From Alcanivorax sp. S71-1-4 (GTDB lineage: Bacteria > Pseudomonadota > Gammaproteobacteria > Pseudomonadales > Alcanivoracaceae), in assembly GCF_009846755.1 (NCBI RefSeq), contig NZ_AQOR01000004.1, positions 124,001-188,000 of the forward strand: a stretch of DNA of 64,000 nucleotides, in the 5' to 3' direction. Below, piece after piece: positions 42,725 to 52,052 of this stretch. The stretch's first letter is position 1, and every line of letters begins with the position of its first letter. The position numbers and the translations under genes are program-made. The notes beneath the pieces are model-generated. The model was not told the origin of the DNA. It saw only the letters and a list, made by a program, of their open reading frames with translations, and did no database searches.

Positions 42725-44314
42725 TCACTCCGGTGGCGGCAAGGCCGCTTCTTCCACCAGCGGGATGCGGTGGCGTTTTTCCAGCTCCGCGCGGCGGCCA
42801 TGGGCAAGATAGTGCCCGGACGGGACGTTCGGCCAGACCTGATCCAGCGCGACGGTACCCGCGCCCATGACGACCCGCGCATGATGCCGGCGCAGCTGGC
42901 GAGGCTCGCTCACCCCGCAGGCATGGGCAATCACCTCCACTTCCTTGACCAGATTGTTATGGTAGTGCGCGACCCGCTGCGCCTTGTCTGCCGGCACCAG
43001 CCCGCGCTGCAAGGCCGGGTCATGGGTCGTGACGCCGGTGGGACAGGTGTTGCGATGGCACTGCATGGCCTGGATACAGCCCAGTGCAAACATATAGCCC
43101 CGCGCCGAGGTGCAGATATCCGCCCCCAGGGCAATCGCCCAGGCGACCATGTTCGGGGTGATCAGTTTGCCGGAGGCAATGATGCGGATCCGGTCATGCA
43201 GACCGTAGCCATCCCGCAGATCGACCAGCAACGGCAGCGCCTCCGCCAGATGCAGCCCGACGTCGTCCATCAGCGCCATCGGTGCGGCACCGGTCCCGCC
43301 ATCGCCACTGTCCACGGTGATGAAATCCGGTGCCGATTGCGGCCCACGCTGGCCGATCATCAGGAAGAGGTCCTCAAGCCAGTCCCAGGTGCCCACCACC
43401 GTCTTGATACCCACCGGCTTGCCCGTCACACGGCGCACGCGTTCAATCAGATCCAGCAGCTGCTCGCCATTGGCCACGTCCGGATGGCGGTTCGGGCTGA
43501 TCGATGCCTGCCCCACCGGAATACCACGAATCGCAGCAATCTCCGGCGTCACTTTCGGGCCCGGCAAAATGCCCCCCTTGCCTGGCTTGGCACCCTGGCT
43601 GAGCTTGATCTCGAACATCTTCACCTGCTGGTGGCCGGCAATCTCCCGCAAACGCTGGTCACTGAGTTCACCGTCCGCATCGCGCACCCCGTAGCGCGCC
43701 GTGCCGATCTGAAATACCAGATCGGCGCCGCCCTCCAGATGCCAGGGCGAGAGGCCACCCTCGCCGGTATTGAGCCAGCACCCCGCCTGGCTGGCGCCGC
43801 GGGACAGCGCACGGACAGCAGGCTTGGACAAGGCGCCAAAACTCATGCCGGAAATATTGTGCAGTGAACGGGCAACATAGGGTTTATCGCAGTAAGGCCC
43901 GATCATCAGCGGCAGGGTTTCTGCCACGTCCTTGTCCAGCGTCGGGTACGGCGCGTTCAGGAAGACTACCCGGCCGGGCACCAGAATGTGTTTGGTGGAC
44001 CCGAACGGCACCATGGTCGACAGGTTTTTCGCCGCCCTGTACACCCAGGCGCGCTGGGCCCTGTTGAACGGCAGTTCCTCGCGGTCCATGGCGAAGAAAT
44101 ACTGGCGGAAGAATTCGCCCAGGTGCTCCAGCACATAGCGAAAGCGGCCGATGAGCGGATAGTTGCGGCGGAGGGTGTGCTGGGTCTGAAAAAAACGGTC
44201 CTGCAACCACATGCCGACCGCCACCAGCGTGAGAATGAGCAGCGTGGCGAAGAACAGCAGCATGGCCAGCGAGGCCAGGCTTTCGACGATTCCCTGCAGC
44301 TCCGGTGACAACAT
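42725..44314 (-). CDS. FMN-binding glutamate-synthase-family protein, membrane-anchored
   Basis: A 529-residue protein with an N-terminal membrane helix (ASLAMLLFFATLLILTLVAVGMWL) and a GltS-like TIM barrel. Motifs: SGMSFGALSKPAVRALSRGA, NTGEGGLSPWHLEGGADLVFQIGTARYG, KMFEIKLSQGAKPGKGG, VDSGDGGTGAAPMA and CHRNTCPTGVTTHDP, whose cysteines match those of the 3Fe-4S cluster in GltB; only some of them are in place here. It lacks the amidotransferase domain, so it is one of the stand-alone FMN glutamate-synthase-like proteins whose reaction is not settled. CAGGAGGAA gives ATG 44314 a strong ribosome site. Confidence 0.85.
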   Translation of the reverse strand: MLSPELQGIVESLASLAMLLFFATLLILTLVAVGMWLQDRFFQTQHTLRRNYPLIGRFRYVLEHLGEFFRQYFFAMDREELPFNRAQRAWVYRAAKNLSTMVPFGSTKHILVPGRVVFLNAPYPTLDKDVAETLPLMIGPYCDKPYVARSLHNISGMSFGALSKPAVRALSRGASQAGCWLNTGEGGLSPWHLEGGADLVFQIGTARYGVRDADGELSDQRLREIAGHQQVKMFEIKLSQGAKPGKGGILPGPKVTPEIAAIRGIPVGQASISPNRHPDVANGEQLLDLIERVRRVTGKPVGIKTVVGTWDWLEDLFLMIGQRGPQSAPDFITVDSGDGGTGAAPMALMDDVGLHLAEALPLLVDLRDGYGLHDRIRIIASGKLITPNMVAWAIALGADICTSARGYMFALGCIQAMQCHRNTCPTGVTTHDPALQRGLVPADKAQRVAHYHNNLVKEVEVIAHACGVSEPRQLRRHHARVVMGAGTVALDQVWPNVPSGHYLAHGRRAELEKRHRIPLVEEAALPPPE

Positions 44315-44682
44315 GATTCCTCCTGTCCCGTAGGCTTATTGATGCGGCAGTGTGCCCGATGCCCTGCTGACACACACGACGCCGGCCCCGCCTGCCATGC
44401 CCCTTCAGGCAGCTGGCACCTGGAGGCATTCTAAACGGCTATTCTTGCATCCAGGTCGGTCAGTGCCGTGAACGCACGCTGCCGTGGGGGCATGATGACC
44501 GCCGGGGAACTGTGAACTTGTCCGCAAAGCCACACACTGCCGCGCCCCGGCACCCCCTGCAATGCGCCGCAAAGGCTGGGCGGGGCCAGGGAGTTGCGGC
44601 ATACTGGCCGACCGGCACTCAGAATAAAGCACCAGAACAAACCTTAAAGGCGCCCATGACGAAGCGCCATCAGGTGGGGGAA
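44315..44682. other. Gene-free stretch, 368 bp
   Basis: Between the divergent FMN protein and lytic transglycosylase. It should hold both promoters. I found only chance open frames and no convincing hairpin, repeat or RNA gene. A -10-like element is not obvious because of the high GC content. Confidence 0.5.
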
Positions 44683-45315
44683 ATGGGGATGGCACACTTC
44701 AGACTGACCGCGCTGATCACCGGGCTGCTTGCAGTCTCGCTGCCCGGCTATGCCGAGGCCGACACCATCTACAAGTTTCGCAGCCCCGACGGCACCATGC
44801 TGTTCACCGACCGCCAGGAAATGCCGTCCGGTTATGAACTGCTCAGCGTCCGCAAGGGCTGGAGCTACACGCCGCGCGCGCTCTCCGCCGACCTGCGCGA
44901 TCTGTACGATCCGGAAATCCGTCTGGCCTCGCACAGCTACGGCGTAGAGCCGGGCCTGATCAAGGCAGTGATTCACGCAGAATCCCTGTTCGATCGCAAC
45001 GCCACCTCCCGTGTCGGTGCCCAGGGCCTGATGCAACTGATGCCGCAGACCGCCTCTTTCCTGGAGGTGTCCAATTCCTTCGACCCCCGCCAGAATATCG
45101 CCGGCGGCACCCGTTTTCTCAGCTACCTGATGGAACGCTTCGACAACATCGAGCACGTCCTGGCGGCCTACAATGCCGGCGAAGGCAATGTGCGCCGTTA
45201 TGGCGGGATACCGCCGTTCGATGAAACCCGTCGTTATGTGAAAAAGGTGCTGGAACTGCTGCCGCGCTACCGCGAGCACTTCTCCGGCACAGAACAGACC
45301 CTGGCGGTACGCTGA
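44683..45315 (+). CDS. Lytic transglycosylase (SLT domain) with DUF4124
   Basis: A 210-residue exported enzyme that cleaves peptidoglycan between MurNAc and GlcNAc. A signal peptide (FRLTALITGLLAVSLPGYAEA) is followed by a DUF4124-type segment (DTIYKFRSPDGTMLFTDRQE) and an SLT domain: AVIHAESLFDRNATSRVGAQGLMQLMP with catalytic Glu in HAES, then NIAGGTRFLSYLMERF and AYNAGEGNVRRYGGIPPFDETRRYV. Start choice is among ATG 44656, 44683 and 44689; GGTGGGGGA best serves 44683. It is likely periplasmic and acts alone. Confidence 0.88.
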   Translation: MGMAHFRLTALITGLLAVSLPGYAEADTIYKFRSPDGTMLFTDRQEMPSGYELLSVRKGWSYTPRALSADLRDLYDPEIRLASHSYGVEPGLIKAVIHAESLFDRNATSRVGAQGLMQLMPQTASFLEVSNSFDPRQNIAGGTRFLSYLMERFDNIEHVLAAYNAGEGNVRRYGGIPPFDETRRYVKKVLELLPRYREHFSGTEQTLAVR

Positions 45316-45327
45316 CACGCCACCGGT

Positions 45328-45615
45328 TCACAGCTCAACGCCCAGCCATTGTCCGTCGTACGCGACCGGGTAGCGCGCGGGTTGCCCGGCCCGGCCGGCA
45401 GCGCGCACATCGAATGTCTGCCCGTGGCCGGGGCAGCGCAGCTGATAACCGCTTAATGAACCCCGCCCGAGATCGGCACCGGCATGCGGACAGCGCGCAT
45501 CCAGAATGAACACCTCCGTGCCCACGCAGACCAGCAGCAACTCATGCCGCCCCAGCCGGAAACGGGCCCTGAGTCCATCATGGAGTTGATCAAGCCGCAG
45601 TAAGCGCTGAAACAA
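45328..45615 (-). CDS. Small Rieske [2Fe-2S] protein
   Basis: A 95-residue Rieske-fold protein. The cluster is bound by CPH in ARCPHAGADLGRG and CPGH in LRCPGHGQTFDV, the full C-X-H/C-X2-H set. It resembles the small NirD/ferredoxin type that carries electrons in the cytoplasm; the partner is not evident, although the P450 and diiron proteins in this window would need such donors. The start is unusual: the only option is TTG 45615, which falls in the T run of the ppsA terminator, with the GGGGGG of the hairpin arm serving as ribosome site. Hence it may be made only on readthrough from ppsA. Confidence 0.8.
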   Translation of the reverse strand: MFQRLLRLDQLHDGLRARFRLGRHELLLVCVGTEVFILDARCPHAGADLGRGSLSGYQLRCPGHGQTFDVRAAGRAGQPARYPVAYDGQWLGVEL

Positions 45616-45673
45616 AAAACGCCCCCCGTGTCATGTACCAGGCAGTTGCCCGGAGCATGTCACGGAGGGCGTT
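45614..45673 (-). terminator. Intrinsic terminator of ppsA overlapping the Rieske start
   Basis: On the minus strand AACGCCCTCCGTG (45673 downward) pairs with CACGGGGGGCGTT (ending at 45618), a 13-bp stem with one U-G pair, followed by six T. The loop contains a second small hairpin (GGCA/TGCC). The Rieske TTG begins inside the T run. Confidence 0.85.
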
Positions 45674-45700
45674 CGAAGGCCAGCGCTGGCCCGGTGTCGC

Positions 45701-48073
45701 TTACTTGCCGTGTTTCTCGGCCAGATAGAACCAGGTACCCAGCACGGAATCCGGATTCAGGGAGACACTGGAGATGCCCTGCTCCATCAGCCATTTGGCC
45801 AGGTCCGGATGGTCCGAGGGACCCTGACCGCAGATACCGATGTATTTACCCGCCTTGTTGCACGCTTCGATGGCCATGCTCAGCAGCTTCTTCACCGCCG
45901 GGTCACGTTCATCGAACAGGTGGCTGACGATGCCGGAGTCACGGTCCAGACCCAGAGTGAGCTGGGTCAGATCGTTGGAGCCGATGGAGTAACCGTCGAA
46001 GTGCTGCAGGAAATCATCAGCCAGCAGCGCATTGGTCGGCAGCTCGCACATCATGATGATGCGCAGGCCCTCTTCGCCACGCTTGAGGCCATTTTTGGCC
46101 AGCAGCTCAATGGCGTGCTCGGCCTCGCCCACCGTGCGCACGAACGGCACCATCACTTCCACATTGGTGAAACCCATTTGCTCACGCACTTTCTTCAGCG
46201 CGCGGCATTCCAGCTCGAAACAGTCGCGGAAATTCTCGCTGATATAGCGCGACGCACCACGGAAGCCCAGCATCGGGTTTTCTTCTTCCGGTTCGTACAG
46301 CTTGCCGCCGATCAGGTTCGCGTACTCGTTGGACTTGAAGTCCGACAGGCGCACGATCACCTTTTCCGGATGGAACGCTGCCGCCAGTGTGCTGATGCCT
46401 TCAACCAGTTTCTCAACGTAGAAATCCACCGGGCTGGTGTAGCCGGCAATACGTTTGTCGACCGTTTGCTGCAGTTCGCGCGGCAGGCTGTCGTAGTTGA
46501 GCAGTGCTTTCGGGTGCACGCCGATCATGCGATTGATGATGAATTCCAGGCGCGCTAGGCCGACGCCCTGATTCGGCAGCGTGGCGAAGTCAAACGCGCG
46601 GTCCGGGTTGCCGACATTCATCATGATCTTGAACGGCAGCTTCGGCATCGACTCAATGGAGTTACGCTGGATCTCGAATTCCAGACGGCCCTCGTAGATC
46701 TTGCCGGTGTCGCCCTCGGCACAGGAGGCAGTGACCACCTGGCCGTCGCTCAGCAGCTCGGTGGCATCGCCACAGCCCACGATGGCCGGCACACCCAGTT
46801 CGCGGGCGATAATGGCCGCGTGGCAGGTGCGACCGCCACGGTTGGTGATGATCGCAGACGCCCGCTTCATGACCGGCTCCCAATCCGGGTCCGTCATGTC
46901 GGTGACCAGCACATCGCCATCCTGGACGCGCCCCATCTCCTTGATATTATTCACAATACGGACAGGGCCAGCGCCGATGCGCTGACCAATGGCACGGCCT
47001 TCCACCAGCACCTTGCCCTTCTGTTTGAGCAGGTAACGCTCCATCACGGAAACGTCCGAGCGGCTTTTCACCGTCTCCGGGCGCGCCTGCACGATGTACA
47101 TCTTGTTGTCGTCACCGTCCAGGGCCCACTCGATATCCATCGGGTGGCCATAGTGTTTCTCGATCTCGATGGCCTGGCGGGACAGGTCTTCTACCTGGGC
47201 ATCCGTCAGCGCAAAGCGCATGCGGTCTTCACGGCTGACGTCGACAATCTGCACCGACTTGCCGGCGCTGGCTTCGCTGCCGTAGATCATCTTCTGCAGC
47301 TTGGAACCCAGGTTGCGGCGCAGGATAGACGGCCGCTTGTTCAGCAGGGTCTTTTTGTGGACGTAGAACTCATCCGGGTTCACCGCACCCTGCACGACCA
47401 TCTCGCCGAGGCCATAGGACGCCGTGATGAACACCACGTCACGGAAACCCGACTCGGTATCCAGCGTGAACATCACGCCGGCGGCACCGGTTTCGGAACG
47501 CACCATCCGCTGGATGCCGGCGGACAGCGCCACGCCGGCATGGTCGAAGCCCTGGTGGACACGGTAGGAAATGGCACGGTCGTTGAACAGGGACGCAAAG
47601 ACTTCCTTGACCGCCACGAGCACGTTCTCGACGCCCCGGATGTTGAGGAAGGTTTCCTGCTGGCCTGCAAACGAGGCATCCGGCAGGTCCTCTGCAGTGG
47701 CGGAGGAACGCACTGCCACAGCCAGTTCGGCATTGCCGTCACTGATCTGCGCGAAGGCGTCCCGGATCTGCTGCTCCAGTTCCGGCTGGAACGGGGCTTC
47801 GGCGACCCAGCGACGGATCTCGGCGCCAGTCTCGGCCAGCGCCACTACGTCGTTGACGTCGAGCTTGTCGAGCGCATCGTTGATCTTGCGGGTCAGGTCG
47901 TTGTGCTCAAGGAAATCGCGATAGGCCTGCGCCGTGGTGGCGAATCCGCCCGGGACAGAAACCCCGGCAGCCGCCAGATTGCTGATCATTTCGCCCAGGG
48001 ACGCATTCTTGCCCCCGACCGTTTCCACGTCGCCTTTGCCCAGGCGTTCAAACCAGACTACGTACTCCGCCAA
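45701..48073 (-). CDS. ppsA: Phosphoenolpyruvate synthase
   Basis: Makes PEP from pyruvate with ATP, giving AMP and phosphate; the entry to gluconeogenesis during growth on fatty acids and alkanes. The 790-residue size is normal. Order: N-terminal ATP-grasp ([51 protein letters not shown]), the phospho-His domain [21 protein letters not shown] with the catalytic His, and the PEP/pyruvate TIM barrel ([52 protein letters not shown]). The start is TTG 48073, giving the AEYVV N-terminus seen in pseudomonad PpsA; GGGAGCAGGA lies ahead. Two divergent genes encode its regulatory kinase/phosphatase. Confidence 0.97.
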   Translation of the reverse strand: MAEYVVWFERLGKGDVETVGGKNASLGEMISNLAAAGVSVPGGFATTAQAYRDFLEHNDLTRKINDALDKLDVNDVVALAETGAEIRRWVAEAPFQPELEQQIRDAFAQISDGNAELAVAVRSSATAEDLPDASFAGQQETFLNIRGVENVLVAVKEVFASLFNDRAISYRVHQGFDHAGVALSAGIQRMVRSETGAAGVMFTLDTESGFRDVVFITASYGLGEMVVQGAVNPDEFYVHKKTLLNKRPSILRRNLGSKLQKMIYGSEASAGKSVQIVDVSREDRMRFALTDAQVEDLSRQAIEIEKHYGHPMDIEWALDGDDNKMYIVQARPETVKSRSDVSVMERYLLKQKGKVLVEGRAIGQRIGAGPVRIVNNIKEMGRVQDGDVLVTDMTDPDWEPVMKRASAIITNRGGRTCHAAIIARELGVPAIVGCGDATELLSDGQVVTASCAEGDTGKIYEGRLEFEIQRNSIESMPKLPFKIMMNVGNPDRAFDFATLPNQGVGLARLEFIINRMIGVHPKALLNYDSLPRELQQTVDKRIAGYTSPVDFYVEKLVEGISTLAAAFHPEKVIVRLSDFKSNEYANLIGGKLYEPEEENPMLGFRGASRYISENFRDCFELECRALKKVREQMGFTNVEVMVPFVRTVGEAEHAIELLAKNGLKRGEEGLRIIMMCELPTNALLADDFLQHFDGYSIGSNDLTQLTLGLDRDSGIVSHLFDERDPAVKKLLSMAIEACNKAGKYIGICGQGPSDHPDLAKWLMEQGISSVSLNPDSVLGTWFYLAEKHGK

Positions 48074-48342
48074 GGTCCTGCTCCCTCAATTACCGGAATG
48101 GATGGTTGTGTCGCGGGGTATTCTACTCAAAAACACGGGCAGTTTCTCGCCTCTCGTCATGCGACTTTCGGGGTCCCCCTGAGTGCCCCCTGTGCCGCCG
48201 TGTTTCCGGGGTTTGCGCGCACCCCGTCCGGGCGGCCTTGCCCGCTGACGCCAGCGCGGCTAACCTGCGCAATCCGCCGGCCCGTGGCGTTTTCCCCGAT
48301 CCGGCCGGCGTCGACCTCGGCCAGCGGGAGCCCAGAAGACCC

Positions 48343-49161
48343 ATGAAACGTACGGCCTTTTTTGTCTCGGACGGCACCGGCATCACCGCGGAAACCCTCG
48401 GGCATTCGATGCTCAGCCAGTTCGGGGACGTCCAGTTCGAGCAGGTCACCCTGCCCTACGTCAACTCACGCGAGGCAACTGAACAGGCGGTCGCACGCAT
48501 CAACGAGGTGGCCCGGCAGGACAGTGCCAAGCCCATCGTCTTCTCGACCCTGGTCAACGAAGAGCACCGGGAAATTCTTGCCGGCTGCGAAGCCCTGCTG
48601 CTGGACATGTTCGCCGTGTTCGTCGGCCCGCTGGAACAGGAACTGGGCATGCGCTCCAGCCACAAGGTGGGCCAGAGCCACTCGATCCGCGACCACGAGG
48701 CTTACCGCATCCGCATCGATGCCGTGCACTTCGCGCTGGACAACGACGATGGCGCCCGCACCCGTCACTATGATCTGGCCGACGTGATTCTCGTAGGCGT
48801 TTCACGCAGCGGCAAAACCCCGACCAGCCTGTACCTGGCCCTGCAATTCGGCCTGTACGCAGCCAACTACCCCCTCACCGAGGACGATTTCGACGACCTG
48901 CGCCTGCCGGACGCGCTGCTGCCCCACAAGGACAAGTTGTTCGGCCTGACCATCGACCCCGAACGCCTGGCTGCCATCCGCAGCGAACGCAAGGCCGGCA
49001 GCCGCTACGCCTCCGCACGCCAGTGCGACATGGAGACACGGGCGCTGGAAGCCCTGTTCAATCGCTATAACATTCCCAACCTGAATGCCACGGAATTGTC
49101 GATTGAGGAAATCTCCACCCGCATCCTGGCCAAGACCGGCCTGCAACGGCGGCTGCAGTAA
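48343..49161 (+). CDS. ppsR: PEP synthase regulatory kinase/phosphatase (DUF299), copy 1
   Basis: A 272-residue bifunctional protein that turns PEP synthase off by ADP-dependent phosphorylation and on again by phosphorolysis. It has the family start FFVSDGTGITAETLGHSMLSQF with the conserved D10, the HFALDNDDG region, P-loop GVSRSGKTPTS at 152-162, and the C-terminal SIEEISTRIL. Divergent from ppsA across a 269-bp gap, the usual arrangement. A diverged second copy follows 78 bp downstream. ATG 48343 yields the standard N-terminus; the open frame extends upstream to 48106 without homologous sequence. Confidence 0.96.
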   Translation: MKRTAFFVSDGTGITAETLGHSMLSQFGDVQFEQVTLPYVNSREATEQAVARINEVARQDSAKPIVFSTLVNEEHREILAGCEALLLDMFAVFVGPLEQELGMRSSHKVGQSHSIRDHEAYRIRIDAVHFALDNDDGARTRHYDLADVILVGVSRSGKTPTSLYLALQFGLYAANYPLTEDDFDDLRLPDALLPHKDKLFGLTIDPERLAAIRSERKAGSRYASARQCDMETRALEALFNRYNIPNLNATELSIEEISTRILAKTGLQRRLQ

Positions 49162-49239
49162 GGCTGCGGCGGCTATACAGGTGTCGCCTGCCTCTGTCAT
49201 GCTGCCGGCTGTCTAGCACTTTTTTCCGGGTAGCCTGTC

Positions 49240-50061
49240 ATGACTCATCGTTCCGTGTTCGTGGTTTCCGGTGGCACCGGCATTACCGCCGAGGCGATCG
49301 GCAACTCCATGCTCAGCCAGTTCGGTGACGTGGCGTTCACCCAGCATTCCCTCACCTACATCAGGACGGAAGACGATTGCCGTGACGCGGTGGCACGCAT
49401 CCACGCCGCCGCCCAGCAGGATGGCACCCGCCCGGTGGTATTTTCCACATTGGTCAACCCGGCCCACCGCGAGTTGCTGAACCAGTCCGGCGCCCTGGTA
49501 CTGGATCTGTTCGGCACCTTTCTGCAACCGCTGGAAGCGGAGCTGGGTGTCCGTTCCAGCCAGAAAGTCGGCTACAGTCACGCCGTGCGGGACCCTTCCG
49601 CGTACCGGGTGCGTATTGACGCCGTCCATTTTGCACTGGATAACGACGATGGCGGCCGCACTCGCCACTATGACAAGGCAGACATTATCCTGATCGGCGT
49701 GTCACGCAGCGGCAAGACCCCGACCAGCCTGTACCTGGCATTGCAGTTCGGCCTGTACGCGGCCAACTACCCGTTGACGGAAGAGGATTTTGACGATTTG
49801 CGGCTGCCCGAAGCTCTGCAACCGTACCGCGACAAGCTGTTTGCCCTGGTCATTGATCCCGAGCGCCTGACCGTTATTCGTCAGGAGCGCATGGCCGGTA
49901 GCCGCTATGCTTCACTACAACAATGTGAACAGGAGACTCGCACCTTTGCCGCGATCATCGGGCGCTACAATGTGCCTTCGATCAACGTGACAGAGCGTTC
50001 GATCGAGGAGATTTCGACGCGGATTCTGGCGCAGACGGGGTTGCAGCGGCGGATTCGGTGA
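49240..50061 (+). CDS. PEP synthase regulator paralogue (DUF299), copy 2
   Basis: A 273-residue tandem paralogue of ppsR, about 60 percent identical by eye. The P-loop GVSRSGKTPTS and HFALDNDDGGRTRHYD are intact, as is SIEEISTRILAQTGLQRRI. The N-terminal signature reads VVSGGTGITAE where the family has SDGTGITAE, so the highly conserved Asp is Gly here (residue 11). That residue is part of the phosphate/ADP site region; loss might remove one of the two activities or change the target protein (PpsA versus PPDK-like partner). Both genes run in the same direction with no terminator seen between. Confidence 0.88.
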   Translation: MTHRSVFVVSGGTGITAEAIGNSMLSQFGDVAFTQHSLTYIRTEDDCRDAVARIHAAAQQDGTRPVVFSTLVNPAHRELLNQSGALVLDLFGTFLQPLEAELGVRSSQKVGYSHAVRDPSAYRVRIDAVHFALDNDDGGRTRHYDKADIILIGVSRSGKTPTSLYLALQFGLYAANYPLTEEDFDDLRLPEALQPYRDKLFALVIDPERLTVIRQERMAGSRYASLQQCEQETRTFAAIIGRYNVPSINVTERSIEEISTRILAQTGLQRRIR

Positions 50062-50137
50062 TGTCGCTCCCCCATTGGACGGACACGCCTCAAGGTAGGC
50101 GCTACCCGGTGAAAAGCGCCTATGCGATAATCGATCC

Positions 50138-50953
50138 ATGCCCAGACCAGCCAACCCGCAGCAGTTGCTCCCCCCCTTTCACCTGTCAGTGGTCACCACC
50201 ACAGACCCGGTGACGGGACAACTTTCACGTCTGCTCGCCGCACTGCAAGTGTTCGCTGAATATCGGCAGTATCGGATCGAGGCCGTCATTGTTGATGACC
50301 TGAAACTCTGGTCGGAAGCACCTGCCTTGCCTGCATCTCCCTGCCTACGCTGTGTCCCGATCCGTTACGCCGGCCAGCGAGGACAGCTACAGGCTGCCTT
50401 GACGGGAATACGGCAGGCCAGCGCGCCGCTCGTGCTGACGCTCGATCCGGACATGCATACCTGCGTGGATGATTTGCCCGACATGCTGGAAACTCTCGCT
50501 CAGGGCCATGCACTGGTGCACGGGGTGCGAACACACCGCAGCGGCCTCTCACCATTGCGCCGATTTGGCTCCCGCTGTATCAATGTCATCATGCGGTATC
50601 TCGGCAGGCTGCCCATTGATGATATCCAGAGCCCTGTAGCACTTTTTTACCGGGATTTTTTTGACCAGCACGCACCGGCGGCCAGCCAATGTCGAAACCC
50701 TCGGTTGGCGTACTATGCGCTGGCGGGCTCAGCTTTGGCCAGCCATTCATTGAAGGGCTCCGCAACGGCCGAAGGCGTGTCACAATACCGCTTCGGCATG
50801 CTACTCAGGTTATTTTTTGACCTGCTGGGTGACGCCATCGTGGTCAGGCGTTTCACCCGGCAACCCCATGGCTATCACAGCAACACACAGATACGGCATG
50901 AACAGAATAACAACAGAAGTGCCCTTCCACCGCCGCACGCGCGCCAGCCATGA
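50138..50953 (+). CDS. Family 2 glycosyltransferase
   Basis: A 271-residue GT-A glycosyltransferase. The N-terminal fold reads FHLSVVTTTDPVTGQLSRLL, IEAVIVDDLK, and RYAGQRGQLQAALTGIRQASAPLVLTLDPDMHTCVDDLP, where LDPDMH corresponds to the DxD metal site. It is short and has no C-terminal membrane anchor as in the undecaprenyl- or dolichyl-phosphate glycosyltransferases it resembles. The gene opens the plus-strand arm of the cluster and overlaps the next gene by 56 bp. The 3' end is rich in Asn and Pro and probably disordered. Confidence 0.82.
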   Translation: MPRPANPQQLLPPFHLSVVTTTDPVTGQLSRLLAALQVFAEYRQYRIEAVIVDDLKLWSEAPALPASPCLRCVPIRYAGQRGQLQAALTGIRQASAPLVLTLDPDMHTCVDDLPDMLETLAQGHALVHGVRTHRSGLSPLRRFGSRCINVIMRYLGRLPIDDIQSPVALFYRDFFDQHAPAASQCRNPRLAYYALAGSALASHSLKGSATAEGVSQYRFGMLLRLFFDLLGDAIVVRRFTRQPHGYHSNTQIRHEQNNNRSALPPPHARQP

Positions 50954-52052
50954 AGCCGCCTATGTGGCAGAGGCGCTAAGCGGCGACAGACTGTGTGCAG
51001 GCAACGTCTTCAATCGGCAATGTGAAAGCTGGTTGCAGACACACCTACCTGTTACACGTGCGCTACTGACTCATTCCTGCACCAATGCACTGGAGATCGC
51101 GGCAATACTCGCCCGCCTGCAACCCGGCGATGAAGTCATCATGCCGACCTTTACTTTCACGTCTACCGCCAATGCCTTCGCCCTACGCGGCGCCGTTCCG
51201 GTATTCGTCGATATACAACCAGACACTTTCAATCTGTGTCCACACGCCGCAGAGCAAGCGATCACGCCGCGAACCCGTGCTATTGTGCCCGTCCATTACG
51301 CTGGAATCGCCTGCAACATGGACGCGATCATGGCGCTCGCCGAGGCTCATCACCTGACCGTGATTGAGGATGCTGCACAGGGATTTGGCGCAGCCCACCA
51401 TGGCCGTCCGCTCGGTAGCATAGGCCACCTCGGCACCTATTCCTTTCATCACAGTAAAACCATCAGTTGCGGTGAAGGGGGGGCATTGCTGCTGAACAGT
51501 CCTGAGCATGTTGCCCGTGCCGAAGTACTACTGGACAAAGGTACCAATCGCAAGCTGCATCAGGCAGGCAGTATCGCGCAGTATTCCTGGGTGGATCTCG
51601 GCCTCTCGGCCCCGCCCTCTGCTATGCAGGCCGCCTGCCTGTTGGCGCAACTGGAGGAAAGTACCTCGCTCTTGCAACGCTACCGTGCGGTTTGGTCAAC
51701 CTGGCATGCTGCACTGGCAGATACAGAACAGGCCGGCCTGTTGCGGCGTCCCCACCTGCCACCCGACATACAGCACAATGGCCATATTTATGCCGTCCTG
51801 CTTCCAGATGCAGCAAAACGGGAAGCACTCGCCAGTGCGCTACAGGCCCTCGGCATTCAGACCGCGCGTCACTATTACCCCCTGCATCTGAGCGAAGCCG
51901 GCCGTCGTCTCGGTCGCAGCGCCGGCTCGCTACGACAAGCAGAAGACATCAATGAACGGCTCCTGCGCCTACCGGTCTATCCCGAGCTGCCATCCTGGCT
52001 ACCCGAGCAGGTCACTCGCCTTGTCAAACAGGTTTTTTCCGATGCCGTATGA
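50898..52052 (+). CDS. DegT/DnrJ-family sugar aminotransferase (WecE/RffA-like)
   Basis: PLP enzyme of 384 residues that would convert dTDP-4-keto-6-deoxyglucose to a 4-amino sugar. The Schiff-base lysine is K187 in YSFHHSKTISCGEGG; D158 and Q161 in IEDAAQGFGA hold PLP. IPFHRR-like start VPFHRRTRASHE, THSCTNALEIAAIL, DEVIMPTFTFTSTANAF and YSWVDLGLSAPPSAMQAA are characteristic of the WecE/RffA dTDP-4-oxo-6-deoxyglucose transaminase. This fits the WecD-like N-acetyltransferase in the opposing arm. The ATG at 50898 lies within the end of the GT2 gene. Confidence 0.92.
   Translation: MNRITTEVPFHRRTRASHEAAYVAEALSGDRLCAGNVFNRQCESWLQTHLPVTRALLTHSCTNALEIAAILARLQPGDEVIMPTFTFTSTANAFALRGAVPVFVDIQPDTFNLCPHAAEQAITPRTRAIVPVHYAGIACNMDAIMALAEAHHLTVIEDAAQGFGAAHHGRPLGSIGHLGTYSFHHSKTISCGEGGALLLNSPEHVARAEVLLDKGTNRKLHQAGSIAQYSWVDLGLSAPPSAMQAACLLAQLEESTSLLQRYRAVWSTWHAALADTEQAGLLRRPHLPPDIQHNGHIYAVLLPDAAKREALASALQALGIQTARHYYPLHLSEAGRRLGRSAGSLRQAEDINERLLRLPVYPELPSWLPEQVTRLVKQVFSDAV

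Noticed and set aside
42710-42733. Two imperfect 12-bp tandem copies of TATTCACYCCGG
   Set aside because: Only two units, overlapping the end of the FMN protein gene; too small to call a repeat array or regulatory site.
46820-48346. 508-residue plus-strand frame over ppsA
   Set aside because: Antisense to ppsA, whose codons and motifs are unambiguous.
50138-52052. GT2 and aminotransferase as one fused frame
   Set aside because: The aminotransferase frame is open upstream to 50817 but in a different frame from GT2; its ATG at 50898 gives the correct N-terminus, so they are two overlapping genes.
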